From contig NZ_CM001488.1 in assembly GCF_000233695.2 (NCBI RefSeq), forward strand, positions 1,928,203-1,992,202: a DNA stretch of 64,000 bases, given 5' to 3'. Both the position numbers and the translations under genes were made by a program. Positions 55,443-64,000 of this stretch are shown in pieces. Position 1 is the first letter of the stretch. Every line of letters begins with the position of its first letter. Under the pieces are notes generated by a model that saw only the letters and a program-made list of their open reading frames with translations, was not told the DNA's origin and did not search any database. The stretch is from Desulfobacter postgatei 2ac9 (GTDB taxonomy: Bacteria; Desulfobacterota; Desulfobacteria; Desulfobacterales; Desulfobacteraceae).

Positions 55443-56346
55443 TGATGGTATGCGCGTTATCTTGTCCGCTAAAAACCAGTTTTTTGGATTTTCCGCGTCT
55501 GAGGATGGAAATGTTAATATCTGAGCTGTCGTCAATGCTCTCATCAAAATCTTCAAGATCCTGGGGATCTTGTATCTCAATGTTGTCCACGGCCAGGATA
55601 ATGTCCCCGTTTCGGAGACCTAAACGTTGGGCCAAGGAGTCTTTCTTGATGCTGTAAATCATAACACCTGACGCTTCGCCGTTTTTGATATAGGGTCGGG
55701 TTTTGAACAATGGATTTGAGTTTGATGCCGCATTTAACATATCCTCCACTTCTTTCTGGGCCGGCCTGTGATCCTGCGGGGGCCTGGGTCTGGAGGGTCT
55801 GTCGGCAGGACTGCGGTTTCGGTCAAGAAGAGGTGACGGATCCGCATTCACTTCAAGAATCTGATCCTTGCCGTTTACGGTTAAAATAACCTTGTTGCGT
55901 AATATCGATTTAATGGTGGCACCCTGGATTTTATCATTCACCCGGTATAGATCCTGCTGTTTTGTTTCAATATCCTGTATTACAGCCCAGCCTTCTTGTT
56001 TTTTATGACCTGTTACCGTACCCCAAAGCGTCAGTTCCAGGCTGGTCTTTTCAAGATGAAGGTTCATGGGTTCAGATGCCTTATTTTTTTGACCGTCTAC
56101 CTCTACCTTGAAAAGATTTCGCTGGGTAACCTTTTCTATGACGTTATTTAATTTGACAGGTTCGAAGCGATTAGATTTGGATTGTGGCCGGGTATGGTCA
56201 CTCTTTGGATTACTTGAGGATGTTTGTACCCCTGGTGTATCAGTAATCGGACCGATCAGGGCATATACCTGAAATGCTACCAGGATGGTTAACCCTATTA
56301 AAACTGCAGAAAATATTGGCTTCATTTTTTGTAAGGGAATATTCAT
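55426..56346 (-). CDS. GspC-like inner-membrane protein with PDZ domain
   Basis: This 306-residue protein starts at ATG 56346 in an ATGA overlap. It has one N-terminal membrane segment (AVLIGLTILVAFQVYALIG), a type II secretion protein-C homology region (about 60-160; ITQRNLFKVE-like, then LTLWGTVTGHKKQEGWAVIQD), a Pro/Arg-rich linker, and a PDZ-type C-terminal domain (MIYSIKKDSLAQRLGLRNGDI, IQDPQDLEDF). It is a GspC-like protein, but no gspD or other type II secretion genes are nearby, so it may serve a different assembly. Confidence 0.82.
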   Translation of the reverse strand: MNIPLQKMKPIFSAVLIGLTILVAFQVYALIGPITDTPGVQTSSSNPKSDHTRPQSKSNRFEPVKLNNVIEKVTQRNLFKVEVDGQKNKASEPMNLHLEKTSLELTLWGTVTGHKKQEGWAVIQDIETKQQDLYRVNDKIQGATIKSILRNKVILTVNGKDQILEVNADPSPLLDRNRSPADRPSRPRPPQDHRPAQKEVEDMLNAASNSNPLFKTRPYIKNGEASGVMIYSIKKDSLAQRLGLRNGDIILAVDNIEIQDPQDLEDFDESIDDSSDINISILRRGKSKKLVFSGQDNAHTINDVQR

Positions 56347-57800
56347 CGCCGTCGTTTGACTCGTCTGACCAGCTTTTTCTTTTTTGGGGCAGGCTCTGTG
56401 GGTGCTGCATTTGCGGCCATATGCTGAGCGGGGGGCAGCAGGTTGTTCTGGGAATAGGTGCATGAAGCCCTGGGACATTTAAGTCCGGGGGTGTCGGACG
56501 GTGTGATGAATTCGGTTAAATAAGGATTTTTGCACAATGGACATTCAAAATGATAGGGTTTATCCCAGGATACAAACCGGCAATCCTTCTGATTGCAGGA
56601 GTAAAAAACCTTTCCTTTGTCCGTGGTCTTTTCTTGAACGCTGCCGTTACGGCATAAAGGGCAAGGCATGGAGAGCGTTTGCTCAAATGCGGCGATCCTG
56701 GATTCAATATCATCTTGTTTTTTTTCCTTTTCTGATTGCACAGCCGCCAGTTTTTTTGCTTCGGCTTTCTTTTTTGCCTCTTCCTCCCTGCGTTTTAATT
56801 TTTCTTCAAGTGTTATAAGTCTGGCTTCCCTTTCGGCCATTTCCTGTTCCTTTGCCACAAGGGCTTCGGCTTTTTCCTGGGCTTCAAGGGCTATGGCTTC
56901 TTCCGCAGCTTTTTGCTTTTCTTCAATAATTTTAAGCTGTTCTGCAAGCTTTTGTGCTGTAAGCTCGGCTTGTTTTATTTTTTCCTCTTTTCCCGCTAAC
57001 TCTTTTGCCAGTTCTGCCGCTTTTAAGGCTGCCTTGTCATTTTCCCTGGCTTTTTGTTTTTCAGCCTCAATCTCTTCAGGGCTCGGCTCTTTGTCAAAAA
57101 GATTTTTAATTTTGACCTTTTCATGGTACCCGTCGGTACGTTGTTTCCTGGTCTTCATGAGTTGGGACAACTTGTTGAGCTTTTCTCTCTTTAACCGGGC
57201 TGAAATTTGTTTCGACTGTACAGTGACTGCCTTGTGAATCCCTTTGACCATTTCTGTTGCCCGTTCCTGTGCGCGGTCCTTTGTGACGGAAACGCCACGG
57301 GTTTTAAGCGTTTTTTCAAAACTTTGTTTTGCAAGCTCAAGGCTTTTCCGGCCGGCATTGACCTCCTCATTCATTTGAAGGATAAAAGCAATCAGGTTAA
57401 GGCCCTGCATGCCTGGAAACATGGAGTCTAAAAAACCGACCATCATAAACGCAGGCATTTCTGATTTCAGTTCACCATTGGGAAGTGTTGTGATGTAGCC
57501 GGATCCCAGGACAGTTGATATGGCATTGTCAAGGTAATCGTCCTGGTCAAGTCCGATATCCACCAGTTCAGATGTAAAGGTTTTGCGGTTGAAACGTTCG
57601 GGAGGCGCGTCTGCATACTCCTTAATCTCACGTTCCCGATCCACGCAGATGACGATACAGGATATAGTGGCAAGATTGAAAGACATCAGCGCCATATTGG
57701 AATCTACATCAATAAAAGCGGTGATCTCCTTGGCTATAATTTCATCCAACTGTTTCCTGACAGACTCCCGCGTGGTGCTGCTGCCCTGCGGCATATTCAT
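56343..57800 (-). CDS. Coiled-coil protein with topoisomerase-type zinc ribbons
   Basis: This 485-residue protein (ATG 57800, AAGGGA upstream) has an N-terminal conserved region (1-150), a long charged coiled coil (about 165-380, rich in Ala/Glu/Lys), and a zinc-ribbon part (about 390-455). There, CPLCRNGS...CNQKDC, CPLCKNPYL and CPRASC form at least two C4 ribbons like those at the C-terminus of topoisomerase I. It ends in a Lys/Arg-rich tail (PKKKKLVRRVKRRR). The ribbons and tail suggest nucleic-acid binding. No topoisomerase domain exists. I cannot name a function. Confidence 0.75.
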   Translation of the reverse strand: MNMPQGSSTTRESVRKQLDEIIAKEITAFIDVDSNMALMSFNLATISCIVICVDREREIKEYADAPPERFNRKTFTSELVDIGLDQDDYLDNAISTVLGSGYITTLPNGELKSEMPAFMMVGFLDSMFPGMQGLNLIAFILQMNEEVNAGRKSLELAKQSFEKTLKTRGVSVTKDRAQERATEMVKGIHKAVTVQSKQISARLKREKLNKLSQLMKTRKQRTDGYHEKVKIKNLFDKEPSPEEIEAEKQKARENDKAALKAAELAKELAGKEEKIKQAELTAQKLAEQLKIIEEKQKAAEEAIALEAQEKAEALVAKEQEMAEREARLITLEEKLKRREEEAKKKAEAKKLAAVQSEKEKKQDDIESRIAAFEQTLSMPCPLCRNGSVQEKTTDKGKVFYSCNQKDCRFVSWDKPYHFECPLCKNPYLTEFITPSDTPGLKCPRASCTYSQNNLLPPAQHMAANAAPTEPAPKKKKLVRRVKRRR

Positions 57801-57806
57801 ACTCCC

Positions 57807-58235
57807 TTACGCTTTATTATTAATTTCAGAGATTAAATCAGCGATTTCAACAGCCATCCCCCGTTCTTTTTTTCTCTCCGCCTCGCCACTATGCGGTTGT
57901 TCCGTTGACGAATTTTGAATTTCCATATCGTGGTTATTTCCAAACATTTCATCTTCCCTGGCGGTTGACATGGATAAGCACTCTCCACCACGGTTAAAAA
58001 TTACCGAAAGGGGAACCTTGATTTCAAAATCAAATTTGTAAGCGATTTCGTTGTTGTAAACGATAAGAGTTCCATCCTTGTACGCGATGTCATCGTGAAC
58101 TTCAAAATTATGTTTGTCAAGCAGCAGCTGCTCGATGACATCCCAGTCAAGTTCGGCATTTATGGTGTCAATAAATTCTTTTTCACTTTTCTGGATGGAT
58201 TCTGGATTGGTCAATTTCAATGGGGGTCTCCTCAT
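57807..58235 (-). CDS. Hypothetical protein between parA-like and coiled-coil genes
   Basis: This 142-residue protein overlaps the parA-like stop (ATGA), or starts at a TTG a few codons later after AGGAG. Residues 20-90 form a mixed fold with HDDIAYKDGTLIVYNNEIAYKFDFEI, and the C-terminus is helical (AERKKERGMAVEIADLISEI). It has no recognised motif. Position makes it a likely partner of the ParA-like ATPase. Confidence 0.68.
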   Translation of the reverse strand: MRRPPLKLTNPESIQKSEKEFIDTINAELDWDVIEQLLLDKHNFEVHDDIAYKDGTLIVYNNEIAYKFDFEIKVPLSVIFNRGGECLSMSTAREDEMFGNNHDMEIQNSSTEQPHSGEAERKKERGMAVEIADLISEINNKA

Positions 58236-59002
58236 TTTAAATTGAATGCACAGATAATCTCACGGGCTATCCCAAGATAAGCCTGGGAAGCCTGTGCTTT
58301 AATGTCGTACAGAGACAAAGGTCCAAAAGAGGGCGGTTTCTTGTCAAGCATTTCATCGTCAGGGATCATGGTTTTATATATCAGGGGACGAATTTTCTCA
58401 AACACTTCGGGAGCTGCTCGATTTTCCATCTGTTTTTCACTATTGCATCTGTTGAACAGTATACCTGCAATGCCTAACGGCGTATTGTGGGATTGGCGTA
58501 TGTACCGGACAATTCTGATCAGTGAGTAAAAATCACTGACCCAGTCTTCATCCGGGATGACCACTGCGGCAAGCCAGTCTGCCGCCGTCAACGCGGCGAT
58601 ACTCAGATATCCGCAGGATGAGGGGGCATCAAGAATAACTATGTCGTAATCGTGCTTGATTTCATCAATAATCAGGCGAAGAAGCTTTTCGTTGTCTATA
58701 CGCCTGGTAAGTTTACGGGAAATGGAAAAAAGTCCGAAACCCCCCGGCAGGATATCCAATCCCTCAATATCGGTTCCGGATACGGCATCAGCAACACCTA
58801 TTCTGCCGGCCAGCACCTGTGCAAGGTTATGATCATTTTTTTTTGAATCAATCTTGCGCCACTGGGACGCACGTGCCTGGGGGTCGCAATCAACCAGCAG
58901 TACTTTTTTTCCATAAAGTGCCAGAGATGCGGATAGATTAAGGGCAGTTACGCTCTTTCCTGTGCCGCCCTTCAGCCCTGAAATAGTTAATACATTTTTC
59001 AT
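58232..59002 (-). CDS. ParA/MinD-like ATPase
   Basis: This 256-residue deviant-Walker ATPase has KGGTGKSVTALNLSASLALYG (Walker A, residues 10-30), LLVDCDPQARASQWRK, and Walker B IVILDAPSSCGYLSIAAL. It resembles ParA-type proteins that position cargo on the nucleoid or membrane. No parB or centromere-like repeats are seen. It is first in a six-gene operon with a coiled-coil zinc-ribbon protein and membrane proteins, so I infer a role in positioning rather than chromosome segregation. Confidence 0.88.
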   Translation of the reverse strand: MKNVLTISGLKGGTGKSVTALNLSASLALYGKKVLLVDCDPQARASQWRKIDSKKNDHNLAQVLAGRIGVADAVSGTDIEGLDILPGGFGLFSISRKLTRRIDNEKLLRLIIDEIKHDYDIVILDAPSSCGYLSIAALTAADWLAAVVIPDEDWVSDFYSLIRIVRYIRQSHNTPLGIAGILFNRCNSEKQMENRAAPEVFEKIRPLIYKTMIPDDEMLDKKPPSFGPLSLYDIKAQASQAYLGIAREIICAFNLK

Positions 59003-59286
59003 CTTTTTTATCTCTTTAGCACGCTCATAAAAAAAATATCAACGCCAAATGTTATAATATCAGGGCGTTCATCTGCGTTCAACAGGAGACTTGTTTTTTT
59101 ATTTTTGCCTCAAGATCAAGATTTTGTACAGTTGAAATATATAAAATCTTATATCATAATATCTGTACTAAAAGCACGTGAAACCCTGTAGTTATGCAAA
59201 AAAATATATCATTCCGGATTCGGATGCCTTTAATCCATTATCGAATTAAAGTTTTCAAGATCGTTTAAAAAGGAGCCTTTTAAGCT
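59003..59286. promoter_or_regulatory. Divergent promoter region between the parA-like and acidic SUMF1 genes
   Basis: On the plus strand, TTGAAA (59132-59137) and CATAAT (59155-59160) are 17 bases apart, a plausible promoter for the SUMF1 gene with a ~120-base leader. The parA-like operon promoter must lie on the other strand but is not clear. The region is AT-rich, with no gene. Confidence 0.5.
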
Positions 59287-61032
59287 TTGGCCAATCTATC
59301 CATCACCCTGTCCGGCATTGCCGAGGTCATAGAAAATCTTAACTACCGCCCGGGATCTGTCAAGGATAAGGCTGTTCGGGGCATCTTTGCCTATTATGTT
59401 TCCGAAGATAGTATCCAGGCGCTTTCGTCTATCGACGGAGACAGTATTATCCGTCAGATCTGGGAGGTCGGGGATGATTATGCAAAGATAAAATTCAAAA
59501 GAAGAAATTTTTCCAGTCTTAAATCCTCCATCAATGCCGACTTGAAAAAATTGTTCCAAAACGGTCTTAACCCTGAAGACATAAGGCTGACCGAGTCAAA
59601 TGTCTTTGATATGACAGAGGATGCTAAAAACAGTCTTCTGCAGTCTTTGAGTGATGCTGTAAAAACAGATGGTTTTGATCTTACCAAAACCGCCGATGTG
59701 CTTAAGGTCGTGGCTGAGTTTTTGAATAAAATTGAGTTTCCTGATGCCGACAATGAGACAACGGACATCATAGAAGAGATTAAAAAGCTGTTGACGCGGC
59801 TTGGATCCGAAATCTTTGATGACCAGGATGGGGCAAGCGGTGATGGGGCAGGCGGTGATGGTGATGTCGTCCTCGAAGATAACGTTGAAATTGAGGAAAT
59901 TGATGAAGATGTTGAAATAGAAGCGCTCGATGACGACGAACTTGAAGAAGTCGAGGAGATAGATGAAGACCAGCAGATCGAAGATATCGAACTTGATGAC
60001 GATGAAGACCTTGAAGAGTTGGAAGAGATTGACGAGGATACCCAAATAGAAGATGTTGAGCTGGATGATGATGAATCCCTTGAAGAAATAGAAGACATTG
60101 AGCTTGACGAAGATCAGGAGTTGGAAGAAGTTGATTTAGATGAGGATGAGGACTTAGAAGAGCTTGACGAACTTGATGAAGAAGAGATTAAAGTCCTTGA
60201 GGAATATAGAAATGCCCGGGAGCGTGCTGAACAGTTTGACGATTTTTTGGGAGAGCGTGAAAAAAAATTCAATGCGTATATCACTATTCCCGCAGGGACC
60301 TATACCATTGGCACGGAAAAAACATTGAAATCCAGCCTGGCATTACAGCCCTTTGACATGCCCAGGGTGTATATCGGCAAATATCCGGTGACCAATGCTT
60401 TATTTGAAATTTTTATTGAACAGACCGGATATGTCACCACAGCTGAAAGAAAAGGGATTGGAACCGTTTACCATTCCCGGTATAAAAAACAGGGCGAAAA
60501 AGTGATTTGGAGCAAACAGGCCGGATCTTCCATTGTTAAAGGGGCCTGCTGGCACCAACCCCTGGGCCCCGGCTCAACCCTTTACGGCAAAAGAAACCAT
60601 CCCGTGGTTCAAATCAGTGTGGATGATGCCTTTGCCTATGCCTCCTGGATCGGCAGGCGGCTGCCCACAGAAGCCGAGTGGGAGGCTGCTGCCCGCACGG
60701 ACATGGCTTTAAAATACCCCTGGGGCAATCAGTTTGATCCGGACGCATTGAACATTGAATCTTCAGGGCTTGCAGACACAAGCCCCGTGGATAACTATGA
60801 CCATGCTGCCAATGTGTTCGGCATGGCAGATATGCTGGGCAATGTAATGGAATGGACCGCCGACAACCAGCCGCCTCCGTTTGCTAGCAGCAAGGCTAAG
60901 TTTTTTAATGTGGCCAAAGGCGGGGCATGGAATGCCAAGGACACAGTCACCATCAGTTCCCGGGGCCTGTTTCCTTTTGAAACCACTGCCAACATCATCG
61001 GCTTTCGGTGTATTTCCGAACTATTCCAGTGA
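59287..61032 (+). CDS. SUMF1-domain protein with long acidic repeat region
   Basis: This 581-residue protein starts with TTG 59287, with AGGAG 11 bases upstream; no ATG fits. Residues 1-190 form an N-terminal domain of unknown type. Residues ~198-305 are an extremely acidic repeat: three to four copies of a ~23-residue unit based on EEIDEDxQIEDxELDDDExLEE. A SUMF1 domain (about 335-580; TIPAGTYTIGTE, RLPTEAEWEAAART, MADMLGNVMEW, AKGGAWNAKD) follows. There is no signal peptide, so it is cytoplasmic. Possible roles are cation or protein binding, but the function is unknown. Confidence 0.85.
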   Translation: MANLSITLSGIAEVIENLNYRPGSVKDKAVRGIFAYYVSEDSIQALSSIDGDSIIRQIWEVGDDYAKIKFKRRNFSSLKSSINADLKKLFQNGLNPEDIRLTESNVFDMTEDAKNSLLQSLSDAVKTDGFDLTKTADVLKVVAEFLNKIEFPDADNETTDIIEEIKKLLTRLGSEIFDDQDGASGDGAGGDGDVVLEDNVEIEEIDEDVEIEALDDDELEEVEEIDEDQQIEDIELDDDEDLEELEEIDEDTQIEDVELDDDESLEEIEDIELDEDQELEEVDLDEDEDLEELDELDEEEIKVLEEYRNARERAEQFDDFLGEREKKFNAYITIPAGTYTIGTEKTLKSSLALQPFDMPRVYIGKYPVTNALFEIFIEQTGYVTTAERKGIGTVYHSRYKKQGEKVIWSKQAGSSIVKGACWHQPLGPGSTLYGKRNHPVVQISVDDAFAYASWIGRRLPTEAEWEAAARTDMALKYPWGNQFDPDALNIESSGLADTSPVDNYDHAANVFGMADMLGNVMEWTADNQPPPFASSKAKFFNVAKGGAWNAKDTVTISSRGLFPFETTANIIGFRCISELFQ

Positions 61033-61248
61033 TACGGCAGCCATTTTAAATTTGGGAAGGGTAAGGTTAATCTCCAATATAATTGATTCTTGGCTTTTGA
61101 GAGCAGGCACAATATATGGGCCGGATAATTTCCTGAAAAGAGTTCAATTCTCACGGTACGCACTTGAAACGGATAAATGAGAATGCAAAAATTATTCACT
61201 TTGGGAATTAAAAAAGGTCAAGACTGGCAGGGTTAGGTGTTTGTCACA

Positions 61249-63936
61249 CTAATCCGCGATGAGCCGGAATTTACAATATCGTTTTCTGAGATAATCACTG
61301 CCAAAGATGAGGATAATCCCGAACCAGGCCAGAAAATAGATGGTCAACGGAACCGGCCCGGTATTAAGGATTTTCTGTAGAGGCGGAAAGTATAGGGTGG
61401 CCCAGGAAAAGACCACCTGGATAACAATACCCAAAAGCATCAGCCTGTTTTTAAAAATTCCCCCATCAAGCCCGGAGCGCCTGGCAAAACGACGTCCTAA
61501 GAGATTGCCGATCTGCATCAGGAGAATGGTGGACAGGGCAATACCCATGGCCGATTGGTAGAGGGGATCCGTTGTCGCCAGGGCCTCCCCGAACCGCCAT
61601 CCGCCACTCGTCAGGACATAGAAAAAAAGCCCCAGAGACCAGATACCTTCCAAGAGACCAAGAAAGAGATAACTGTGCATAATCAGGGGAAGGGTAAGCA
61701 GGCCCTGTTCTCGAAGCCGGGGTGGTTGGTTCATGGTTTCGGGATCCGGCGGTTCCTGACCCAGGGCCATGGAAGGGATAATGTCAGTGCCGAGATCAAT
61801 AGAGAGAATCTGAATCACATTCAGAGCCAGGGGTACTGGTAGAAGGATATAGAGAAGGTAAGGAAGGATTTCCGGGCCGTTGCTTACCAGGACATAATTG
61901 GTGAACTTCTTGATATTCCCAAACACGGTCCGCCCTTCTTCAATGCCCGCAACAATAGAAGCAAAATTATCATCAAGAAGAATGATCTGAGCCGACTCTC
62001 TGGCCACATCTGTTCCCTGGCTGCCCATGGCAATACCCACATCAGCGGCCTTAAGGGCCGGGGCATCGTTGACCCCGTCCCCGGTCATGGCCACCACTTT
62101 TTCCATAGCCTTGAGGGCCGTGACAATTTTCATCTTCTGTTCCGGAGTCGTTCGAGCAAAGACCCTGGTTCCCTGATCGAGACGCTCTATAAGCCCCGCC
62201 TCGGTCAGATGCTCCAGATCGGCACCGGTCATCAACAGGGCCGGGTCATTTTCCCGGGGAAGAATCCCTGCCTTACGGGCGATGGCCTGAGCCGTATCCG
62301 GATGATCACCGGTAATGAGCAGGACCTCAATCCCGGCGGTATGACATTTAGTAACAGCCGCCGGAACCTCTTTGCGAAGAGGATCCTCGATGCCGATAAA
62401 ACCGACAAGAACCAGCTCTTTTTCTAGAGCATCCTGGAGAGATGCGAAGTCCTCTTCCTCCCCGTGATCCAGTTCCCGGCAGGCTAAAGCAATAACCCGC
62501 AAGCCCTGAGCGGCCATTCCCCGGAGCACATCCTCTGCCTGACCCAAAACCTCTGTATCCACAACCTTAGAGTCCTTTGCACTGCGAACAGAGACAAGCA
62601 TCGGAGACACGGCCTCAAAGGCCCCTTTAACTACAAAAAACCTTTTCCCGGCAACAGTCATGATACCTGCCGATCGTCTCTTCTCCACGTCAAAGGTGAA
62701 GTAATGCTCAATCTGTTCCCTAAGCGCCTCCAGATCAGCACCCAGGATAGTTAACCGTTCGGCCACCGCCACATCCAAAGGATCCCCACTCAGGTGATCA
62801 GTACCCCTGACATCAGATGCAGCCAGGGCTAAGGCCAGAAGATCCAGTTGCTCCTGCTCGGCTAAAGACCTGCCATGCAGGGGGCTCAGTAGCTCGGTGA
62901 TGGTGAGTCTGTTCTCAGTAAGCGTTCCTGTCTTATCCGAACAGATAACATGGACTGCACCAAGCGCTTCCACCGCATTGAGACTTTTAACCAGAACGTT
63001 TTTTTTGGCCATGCGCAGACTACCCATGGCCAGAGAGAGGGTAAAGGTGGGTAAAAGCCCTTCCGGAACATTGGCCACGATGATCCCCATCATGAAGACA
63101 AGATTCACCCACAGCGGCCTGCCGGTCACCATCCCATACATAAAAAAAGCAAATCCCATGCTCACGGCGATGACGGTAAGAACTCGAACCATATGGGCCG
63201 TCTCCTGCTCCAGAGGCGAAGAGGCCCGCTTGATTTCCTGGGAGAGGTGAGCCAGTTTACCGAATTCGGTACGAAGACCGGTAGCAAAGACCACGGCCTT
63301 ACCGCTGCCCCGGATCACCGTACAGCCGGCAAAGGCAATGTTGTTACTTTCAACCAGGCGACTCGAACTTGCCCCATGAACAAGAACACAGGGATTGGCC
63401 TCACCGGTCAGAGGTGCGTTGTCGACCAGCAACCCCTCAGCCTCAACAACCCTGGCATCTGCCGTGATTTTGTCACCCTCGGCCAGGATGAGGAGATCAC
63501 CGGGTACGATCTCTTCAGCAGAAACCTTGATGACCTGACCCTGACGCTGGACCTCGACCATCTGGGGCAGGAATTTCTTCAAGGCCTCCATGGCCCGTTC
63601 AGCCCGATATTCCTGAATAAAACTGAAAAAAGCGTTGAGCAGAGCCACAACAAATAGGGCCCAGCCCAGGAAATTCATACTCTCCCCTGGATTGAGACCA
63701 TGAGCGAAAAAACAGATAATTGCCGAAACAATGAGGAGTATGGTAAAAAAATTGGTGAACTGCTTACCAAAATTGCGCAGCATTTTCCAGCGGTCAGGGA
63801 TGTCAAATGAGTTTCTGCCCACATTGAGCAACCGCTCCTCCACCTCTTCGCCATGCAGGCCTTCGGGATTCGTTTCCAGAAAAGTATAGACCCGATCCGG
63901 CGTCAAATTTTGGATTTGTTTGCCCTGGCTGCTCAT
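61249..63936 (-). CDS. P-type cation-transporting ATPase (P2-type)
   Basis: This 895-residue pump has the N-terminal cation-ATPase domain (residues 1-70), four plus six membrane segments, the TGE actuator motif (APLTGEANP), the M4 motif VANVPEGLLPT, the phosphorylated Asp in ICSDKTGTLTENRL near residue 331, and MTGDGVNDAPALKAADVGIAMG. It fits Ca2+/Na+-type P2 ATPases (PMCA/SERCA-like). Which ion it moves is not clear. It begins 64 bases from the window edge; codon use looks more G/C-rich than its neighbours, possibly from transfer. Confidence 0.92.
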   Translation of the reverse strand: MSSQGKQIQNLTPDRVYTFLETNPEGLHGEEVEERLLNVGRNSFDIPDRWKMLRNFGKQFTNFFTILLIVSAIICFFAHGLNPGESMNFLGWALFVVALLNAFFSFIQEYRAERAMEALKKFLPQMVEVQRQGQVIKVSAEEIVPGDLLILAEGDKITADARVVEAEGLLVDNAPLTGEANPCVLVHGASSSRLVESNNIAFAGCTVIRGSGKAVVFATGLRTEFGKLAHLSQEIKRASSPLEQETAHMVRVLTVIAVSMGFAFFMYGMVTGRPLWVNLVFMMGIIVANVPEGLLPTFTLSLAMGSLRMAKKNVLVKSLNAVEALGAVHVICSDKTGTLTENRLTITELLSPLHGRSLAEQEQLDLLALALAASDVRGTDHLSGDPLDVAVAERLTILGADLEALREQIEHYFTFDVEKRRSAGIMTVAGKRFFVVKGAFEAVSPMLVSVRSAKDSKVVDTEVLGQAEDVLRGMAAQGLRVIALACRELDHGEEEDFASLQDALEKELVLVGFIGIEDPLRKEVPAAVTKCHTAGIEVLLITGDHPDTAQAIARKAGILPRENDPALLMTGADLEHLTEAGLIERLDQGTRVFARTTPEQKMKIVTALKAMEKVVAMTGDGVNDAPALKAADVGIAMGSQGTDVARESAQIILLDDNFASIVAGIEEGRTVFGNIKKFTNYVLVSNGPEILPYLLYILLPVPLALNVIQILSIDLGTDIIPSMALGQEPPDPETMNQPPRLREQGLLTLPLIMHSYLFLGLLEGIWSLGLFFYVLTSGGWRFGEALATTDPLYQSAMGIALSTILLMQIGNLLGRRFARRSGLDGGIFKNRLMLLGIVIQVVFSWATLYFPPLQKILNTGPVPLTIYFLAWFGIILIFGSDYLRKRYCKFRLIAD

Positions 63937-64000
63937 ATCTTACGATAAATCCCCACATCACAAGGAGAACGCCTGAGGATCTGTTCAATTTTGTTACCGT

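Noticed and set aside
59478-60098. Ser-rich 206-codon minus ORF
   Set aside because: It is the mirror image of the Asp/Glu repeat on the plus strand (GAT/GAA codons read as ATC/TTC/TCA), a shadow.
1-64000. tRNA, rRNA or CRISPR arrays
   Set aside because: No cloverleaf-like GTTCRAATC context, rRNA-like block, or regularly spaced repeat was recognised; a tRNAscan/CRISPR search would settle this.

Overview
The window looks like a piece of chromosome from a sulfate-reducing deltaproteobacterium of the Desulfobacterales (Desulfobacter or Desulfobacula type). I infer this from protein flavour (DnaA, UvrA, LeuS, HflX), a DUF2232 gene between rpsR and rplI, small Cys-rich deltaproteobacterial proteins and a CoA-transferase/GNAT fusion. 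No database search was possible. No rRNA, tRNA or CRISPR array was seen.

Layout. 0.2-4.7 kb: an HsdR-N-like protein, then uvrA and pdxA. 5.1-6.6 kb: dnaA. 6.6-12.3 kb (minus strand): the rpsF-rpsR-DUF2232-rplI operon with its own promoter and structured leader, a strong terminator, then dnaB-hflX. 12.4-28.6 kb (minus strand): a BREX phage-defence island between the rpsF operon and leuS. 28.8-34.4 kb: leuS-lptE, rpsT (UUG start), an ftsB-like cluster and a secreted SUMF1-fold protein. 34.6-36.3 kb: an IS1380 copy. 36.4-38.9 kb: a YkgJ-type Cys-cluster protein, an unknown and a LysM protein. 38.9-43.8 kb: trpL-trpEGDCF with a classical attenuator. 43.9-53.6 kb: B12-type radical SAM, cinA, an OmpA lipoprotein, a hydrolase, rlmD, a 125-bp palindrome, a CoA-transferase/GNAT fusion, an unknown, and ribB under an FMN riboswitch. 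54.0-61.0 kb: a tightly coupled six-gene operon (ParA-like ATPase, unknown, coiled-coil/zinc-ribbon protein, GspC/PDZ protein, secreted YidD variant, TPR protein), divergent from an acidic-repeat SUMF1 protein. 61.2-63.9 kb: a P-type cation ATPase.

The most unusual region is the BREX island. Transcription order is brxE-brxA-brxB-[brxC::pglX]-AAA ATPase-DUF4276 TOPRIM-pglZ-brxL. BrxC and the PglX methylase are one continuous 2228-codon frame. The presumed PglX specificity region is a sharply AT-rich segment. The predicted BrxL carries a MITD1-type C-terminal domain where a Lon-like domain is expected. pglZ is split by an IS630-type element whose removal restores an exact 843-codon frame, so the system is probably inactive in this strain but was intact recently. 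BrxE is characteristic of type 6 BREX and BrxL of type 1, so the locus is a hybrid architecture.

A second candidate for undescribed biology is the parA-to-TPR operon at 53992-59002, whose partners suggest a membrane-associated assembly with no obvious known name.
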